64,000 bases of DNA, taken from Mikania micrantha. Taxonomy: Eukaryota > Streptophyta > Magnoliopsida > Asterales > Asteraceae. The position numbers and the translations under genes were made by a program. Under the pieces are notes generated by a model that worked only from the letters and a program-made list of their open reading frames with translations, ran no database searches and had not been told where the DNA came from. The stretch's first letter is position 1, and each line of letters starts with the position of its first letter. Shown here in pieces: positions 58,201-64,000 of this stretch. The DNA is taken from contig CM018690.1 in NCBI GenBank assembly GCA_009363875.1, positions 12,369,971 to 12,433,970 on the forward strand, read 5' to 3'.

Positions 58201-61200
58201 TAAAACATTCACACCTAAAGTTACATTTTAAATATTAAAGGATTATTATTTATTAAAAGATAACATTTACCTTTTAAAGATCTTTAAAATACTAACAAAC
58301 AACCCTTTATAGTTATATGTTTTTCTAAATATACATTTTTTTTGTGTGTGTTTCCATTAGTAAGGTAATTTACTTATGATTATAAAATCTTGATATTCTG
58401 AAATCAAGTATATAAGACTTCAATAATCAAATGGCGAAAAGCTATTTTTATTGCTTTAAAAAAAGGAGAGGTACAAAAAAGGAGGAATGAGATTAAAAAG
58501 CATCAAACGTACGCATTTTTATGCTTTTAATTTGTGATGATTGATGAGCTGTGGGATTCTGACACTAATGCCTTTGTCATGACCCATGCGGACTCATCTC
58601 CTTCCCTACTGCACCTTCTACTAAATCATTGTCCTCACCATTTTTTATCAACTTTTCTTATTCTGTTTCTTAAAAAATATATTATTTAATTGGTATAAAT
58701 CATTTATATATATAATAAACTAGGTTAAATACTTTACATTACACAACTAAATAAATAAGTTTTAAAATTATTTATTCTAAAGAAAACATCATATATTTCT
58801 TAATGTTTTTCAGAATTGTAAACAAAAATGACTTATAATGTGATAATATTATTTACTAATTGATTAAATTATTATTTTTTAATAAAAGAAAAGGGGGAAA
58901 AGATAAAATTTTTAACAAAAAAATTTTACATAAATATTTAATAGTAAAGGGTGGAGAAAATCAATTTTAAGATCCTATTTGAATATAAAATATGTCCATA
59001 AAAACATTTATTTACTAGAATATGTATATATGACACAATCCTAAAACACAAGTTATAAAGAGAATATTATTAATTAATAAAAATCGATATATTGATCAAT
59101 CAATTCTACACGACCAAATCAAAATATTCATGAGTCTTTACAATCAAAAGAAACTAAATTAAAACTACTATAAATTAAAAGAAATAAAGAACATCAAGCG
59201 CTAAAATCGGGGCTCCATAACATGGACCAGACCACTACAAACAGGGTGATGGTGTTTAACGGGCTGGGTCAGTCATTAGAGGTGGCTCGGTTCATGGGCC
59301 AATGAAGACCTTAAAGAAGGCATGAGCCAAGAGGACCATGAGGTTAGGTCCCTTTGCAATGAGGATAAAAAATGTGCATTTATCATGATACATCACAATC
59401 TTGAGGGCTGTGTTTTCCGACCTTTTTCTTTTATGGTCCCAATCCCATAACGAATTTTAAGCTAAAATCAGCAAATTCTGGGGAATTTATAAATATAGTT
59501 TCACAAGGTACAAGCAGGCAAAGCTTTATTTCTAGACCTGATCATCAAAGCATGGCCCTGTTTGAAAAGCACGATTAATAAAATTGGACCACCATCTTTC
59601 AATATCTTACAACCAGATACTTGATGTCAAAATTCTGGTCAGCGGGAACAAGGCTGTAGCTCTACCGTATCTTTTGTTTCATCAAACTAAGCTGAACTCT
59701 TATAGCTTGAGTCATCTCGTTTTATTGTAAGCGTTTGAGCTTCAACAACCAACAATCATACTTAGAAAATCTCAATCGTAACATAATTATTTGTAAGGTT
59801 TAAGAATGGTAAATAATTATTTAATGTGTAGAATACCTAAAAACTTAAATCTCTTTCAGCATTCAAAATAAATATAAAATATTAAATAACAAACAAACTC
59901 TGAAAAATTAATGATAAATTAAAAAATATAATCTTATTATAATAAATAGATAACTTTAAGTGTTACATATCGAATTCTTATGAACTCTATATTTTTTATT
60001 TTTAGACTCTTTCTTGTATTTAATGTTAATTATTATAAATAATTAAAGATATCTAAATATATCTTCTTATTCTAATAATTTATTATAACTTAATCAAAAA
60101 ATTGTTAATTATATCTAAGCTAAAATATAATTTATAATTCTTAAATTTTCATTATTTATTTTTTATGAATCTTAAATCTTTATTATTTTTTACATATCCA
60201 ATATACAAATCTTCACATAAACTATTAGTTTACAACATGTTAAATTTATTCAACTTACGTAATATATTAGTTTCTAATATGCCAGATAATAAATCTTTTT
60301 TTTTTATATTCAAATAAAGAAAAATTATGACTAACAACAAACTCAAAAAAGATTAATGATAAATCAAATAAACCATAACAAATAACAAACTCGGATAACA
60401 ATCAACAAATCCCTCAAACTAGAAATCTATTTGTTTATATTCTTCTACTTCAAATTAATTATTTAATTTGTTAAAAACAAATATAAAATTCAAACAAGAC
60501 CAGTTTCTATCAAAACTGAACACAAATTATGACTTATGAATCATAATCCAACAATTGATGTTGATGCATTAATGTACAACTTTCATTGCATTGCATTGCA
60601 TTGAATTATATGCACGTCGTTATCATTCGTTGGCTTGTTCAAGAACACCAAAAGGACGAGACAAAATGACTCAGGACAAGCAATATAATTAATGATCGGT
60701 GTAGCAGCTGGTTGTTTGAGTTGGCTGGGTCGTTTTCAAGAATATGAAATTTGGCACTTGTAATCTTCTTATGGCCAACAACATAAAGATGAAACAAAAT
60801 TTTCAGCATCATTCACACCAAGATTAAGCTTGAAATGTTTTCATGTGGTTACTTGCCTCATTTTCGTGTTCAAAACAAGACGAAAAGCGTTGCATACGCG
60901 CCATTAAAACTCGAAAGCGACGTATAATCTACCATATTGTATGGCGCCATTACCGCGATTAATCAGACAGATGGAACAAAGACACTTTTAATGCAACAGT
61001 CAGCTGTAAGAGATCAATGTCAAGCCTTTAATGCATCAACAGGCATTACAGGTTGCACCACGTTTGGACCCTGTATGCTGTTGCTCAGGATTTGGGTCAA
61101 GTCAAGCAGGTTCAAGGACTTACCATAGCTGCTAACAAGCAAGTCTACAATTGTAGTAGGATGGTTTTAGGGTGTCGGTTGTGCGTAGAATAGGTGAACT

Positions 61201-61483
61201 TGAACATCACCTGTATATTTAACCATGTGGAAAACATCCATCCTAATCCGAACACTTAAAATATGTTTAAATGAGTTATGTTCATGTTGGATCGTTTAAT
61301 AAACGAATTATATAAGCAAACCAAACACCAATATTCTAGTGGGTCGTGTTCATGTCATGTTAGGAATTACTGTCTCTCAATAGCTTAAATAAAAAAAAAA
61401 AAGATATTTTGTGATTCGTTTCTAAAACTATGTATAAATACCATGTATATGCATTTGAAAAGTGTTTATTTTACCCTCTTGTT
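58201..61483. other. Long AT-rich stretch without a recognised gene
   Basis: Two islands are less AT-rich (about 59200-59720 and 60600-61160) and might be remnants or regulatory DNA of a neighbouring gene. The 63-codon frame at 60937-61128 has no recognisable motif. I see no tRNA, terminal repeats or splice-joined coding exons. Confidence 0.35.
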
Positions 61484-62147
61484 TAGGAATGATAATGAGT
61501 CGGGCTCGGGTAGGATATTGCTAATCACAGTCTCATACCTGGTTGTAAATATGTGGCCCATATTGTCCCATTACCTGTCGGGTATCTATCGGGTAATTAC
61601 CCATAAGATAACGGGCATACCAACGAGTATCTGGTATGCCAATTACTTTTTGAGATTTTTCGTGCATATTTGTATGATATTAATTTTATATAATGTTATT
61701 CTTTAATTACAAAAATAAATTAGAATCTATAAATTAAATACATATAATATCAACATCATAAAACATAAACCAAAAAAATATAAATCTCATGACATATGGA
61801 TCCCAAATGATGCTATCATAAGCTGTTGTTTTAATATTCGAATTGAAACTAAATATTCAAAACAACAAGACTAGTTTTTAAATATTAAATCTGGTACTTG
61901 ATTTAATATCTAAAATAATAAGATAAAAGTCACGGCTTATTCCGATTTTCTATGAAAAGAACTATGTTTTAGAAAAGAAAACTAAAACATATTAACAAAA
62001 TATTATAGGTATTATTTCTGTTAAGTGGGCTGGGTATTCCTTAATCTCATACGCTTATGTGAACTCGAAAAAATAAATTGTTTGACCTATACCCGGTCTC
62101 ATACCCTAATACCACCCTATAAATTTCGGGTTTTTCTGTCGTCCTTA
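61484..62147. mobile_element. hAT-type non-autonomous element (MITE)
   Basis: Starts TAGGAATGATAATGAG and ends, inversely, TAAGGACGACAGAAAA, a diverged terminal repeat. Flanking 8-mers CTCTTGTT (61476-61483) and CTTTTGTT (62148-62155) match at 7 of 8 positions. Both ends carry CGGGT words (GGGCTCGGGTAGG, ATTTCGGGTTTTT). The interior is AT-rich and non-coding. Confidence 0.65.
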
Positions 62148-62538
62148 CTTTTGTTGCATGTAGTAGTTGTGTAAATTGTGACGTTGCCTTATCTTCTTAT
62201 GCTAATAAATAAAAATATTACAGTTGATTTCAAATCAATTCAACAACCCTGGATTTTTCGATAGTTACATTGAAATCGTCGATGATTACTGTATTGGACC
62301 AATTCCCGAAGCCCAAATACAAGTCGGTGTTGGGCTAACTAATGATTCACATACAAGTTGGTTACGTTGGAATTTTGTTTACAATTACAAGTCTTGCAAG
62401 TCGGCAGATTAGATCGAGATTGGCGCAAGTTTAGGAATTTGAAGAACATTTTGATTCTTATTACTTGTAAAGAAAGTCAATTTTGAGTTTTGAGTAAGTT
62501 TTTCTCAGAAAAGTTAAAAGCTATTCCATACTTTTGAT

Positions 62539-62872
62539 TAGAGATGGGCAAAAAAAACGGGACCCGGAACTGGAACCGGCAACCCGAACCGGAACCGGAA
62601 CCGGTCATACCCGAACCGATGGATACAAACGGGTCCGGTTTTTTAGACAAATTAAAACCGAAACCGGAACCGGGAAAACCGGAACTAGTTCCACCAGTAC
62701 CCGGCCAAAACCCGAACCGGAACCGGCCAAAACCCGAACCGGAACCGGTCAAAAACCGAACCAGTCGAAACCCGGAACTGGAATCGGAACCAGGTATTGA
62801 CTTTGTTGACCGGAACTGAAACCAATTGGAACCGGAACCGGTTCCTGAAAAAACCCGATTTACGCATCTCTA
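62539..62872. mobile_element. hAT-type non-autonomous element (MITE), CCGGAACCGG-rich
   Basis: Starts TAGAGATG and ends CATCTCTA (perfect 8-bp inverted repeat). It is flanked by a perfect 8-bp duplication CTTTTGAT (62531-62538 and 62873-62880). The 334 bp are dominated by GGAACCGG-type words, which also create open frames in several phases on both strands that are not genes. Confidence 0.88.
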
Positions 62873-62994
62873 CTTTTGATTATCAAGACCGAATTCAAGA
62901 GTGTTGTTTATTAATCAGTCCACGACGATGAAGAATAGGCATACCCACATTTTAGGCTTGGGGCAACTTCCCTTCTTTATTTTCTTTTCCAGTA

Positions 62995-63000
<6 letters not shown>

Positions 63001-63047
<47 letters not shown>
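63001..63047. repeat. (AT)n microsatellite
   Basis: About 23 AT dinucleotides follow a GTGTGT start. Confidence 0.97.
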
Positions 63048-63052
<5 letters not shown>

Positions 63053-64000
63053 CACGACCAACCTCCTATATTTTGCAATCGTCTCACTTAAATTTTCATA
63101 ATTGAATTTGTGATGAGAATGTTAGTGATAAATGTACTTGTTTTTATTTTTGGAGATAGAGTTAGTTAAATAACTATACATATGTAGTTTGGGATATATT
63201 TCAAAAAATAAACCCTGTAGATAACAATTTTAAATGTATTGTATTTTTATTATGCTTTTATACGTGAAATTTATTTTGATAGTATTTTTTAACATTATCC
63301 GAACCAATTCGACCCGGTCCGATTCGATCTGACCTAAATAGAAAGTAAAAAAAATATTATTATATAACGATCCTCAAATGATCCTAAAAAGTTTTCGCCC
63401 CTCATGAAAAGAATTTCTAAGTCTGCTACTGATGAAGAACCTATTTAAGCATATAACTTTGTATTCCTTAACCATCTTCTCCATCATTTTTTTAATCAAG
63501 AATTACATCTATGCAACTTTCTATAATTTTAATTATGCATAATTATCTTCTGTGTATTATCCATTCTTTCATCTCAGATCGTACTAAAAAGTGAAAATAT
63601 ATTAGGTAAGTTTGTTTGTTTGTTTATTAGGACAAAATGTTGGAAGGGTTTGCAAATTGTGAATCAAGAATGCATTAGTTATTTAGTAACAACAAATATC
63701 ACTTTCATTAACAAAATTGATATGTATTAGTTCAAAATGTTACAAGGTTTTTGCAGAATGATAATTGTTAGTGCTGAAATCGTTATTGCAAAATTTAATA
63801 GTTTAAATTTAATAAAATTTTGAATGGAAATCTTATGTAGATTGTATTAGTGCATAATGTTTCGTTTCTTTCTTAGTTTTGTTTGTCGAAAATCAGCTCA
63901 ACCAATGACTTTGTTGATATTAATATTATATATATTAAAATCTATGGAAAAGGAATAGTAATATATTATTATTATATAAGTGGGCCCCATTTTATTATTA
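63048..64000. other. AT-rich intergenic DNA
   Basis: No gene is visible. A short CCGAACCAATTCGACCCGG stretch near 63298-63320 may be a further decayed fragment of the MITE group with CCGAAC words. Confidence 0.35.

Noticed and set aside
60937..61128. 63-codon frame starting MYGAITAINQ
   Set aside because: It has no recognisable motif, no homologue I can name and no promoter signal. It lies in a slightly less AT-rich island, which remains unexplained.
62477..62867. Several 60-91 codon frames with Gly/Phe- or Pro/Glu-rich repeats
   Set aside because: They are by-products of GGAACCGG words in a hAT MITE with a perfect 8-bp duplication.

Overview
This is plant nuclear DNA. It is AT-rich, has no credible host gene, and is dominated by Ty3/gypsy LTR retrotransposons with plant-type initiator-Met primer sites (TGGTATCAGAGC). 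It also carries small hAT-like, Harbinger-like, Helitron-like and SINE-like elements. The chromovirus-type Gag-Pol proteins and very long LTRs (2-4.3 kb) fit a large eudicot genome. Asteraceae is my guess, not something the sequence proves.

The core (3502-45760) is one nest of retroelements, solved from target-site duplications (TSDs). Level 1 is element D, an old degraded gypsy on the minus strand with TSD ATATT. Level 2 holds two solo LTRs in D's 3' LTR: C1 (3565-32991, TSD CTTAA) and E (33659-37076, TSD CATAA). Level 3 is element A, a young full-length gypsy on the minus strand inside C1 (4281-30806, TSD CAGTC). Level 4 is element B, a very young gypsy on the plus strand inside A (11610-25329).

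B has two 4340-bp LTRs that differ at about four bases and one intact 1564-codon gag-pol frame with protease, reverse transcriptase, RNase H, DD35E integrase and a C-terminal chromodomain-like region. It is the only feature that looks able to make a full product set. B is preceded by an extra 196 bp of its own pol 3' end. This implies that it was once a tandem LTR-int-LTR-int-LTR array whose left part was deleted together with about 57 bp of A. A is broken at gag/protease by B and also has a frameshift of about 29 bp between RNase H and integrase. D is riddled with frameshifts, has lost a catalytic RT aspartate, and carries a foreign insert of about 360 bp in its integrase that may be organellar.

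The left flank (1-3501) holds a hAT-type MITE and a possible Helitron end. The right flank (45766-64000) holds a second, partial C-family LTR (46741-about 49485), a leader-like repeat remnant at about 52.4 kb, and a hAT-like element (52641-53573) with a loop-free foldback element nested in it. Further right are a Helitron-like end (55556), a Harbinger-like element (57196-57909), a SINE-like unit (about 57965), and two hAT-type MITEs with good 8-bp TSDs (61484-62147 and 62539-62872). The rest is AT-rich DNA in which I see no gene.

The most interesting unexplained structure lies in the non-coding parts of the retroelements. A hairpin sits just after the pol stop in three elements, and D carries it with a different sequence. 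Each LTR family has its own tandem array: a period of about 150 bp with a palindromic core in C, 106-110 bp in B, 71 bp in E and about 47 bp in D. There are also dense strand-specific clusters of short motifs: CGAACC in B and E, GGCCCA in B, and a CG-rich palindrome in C.
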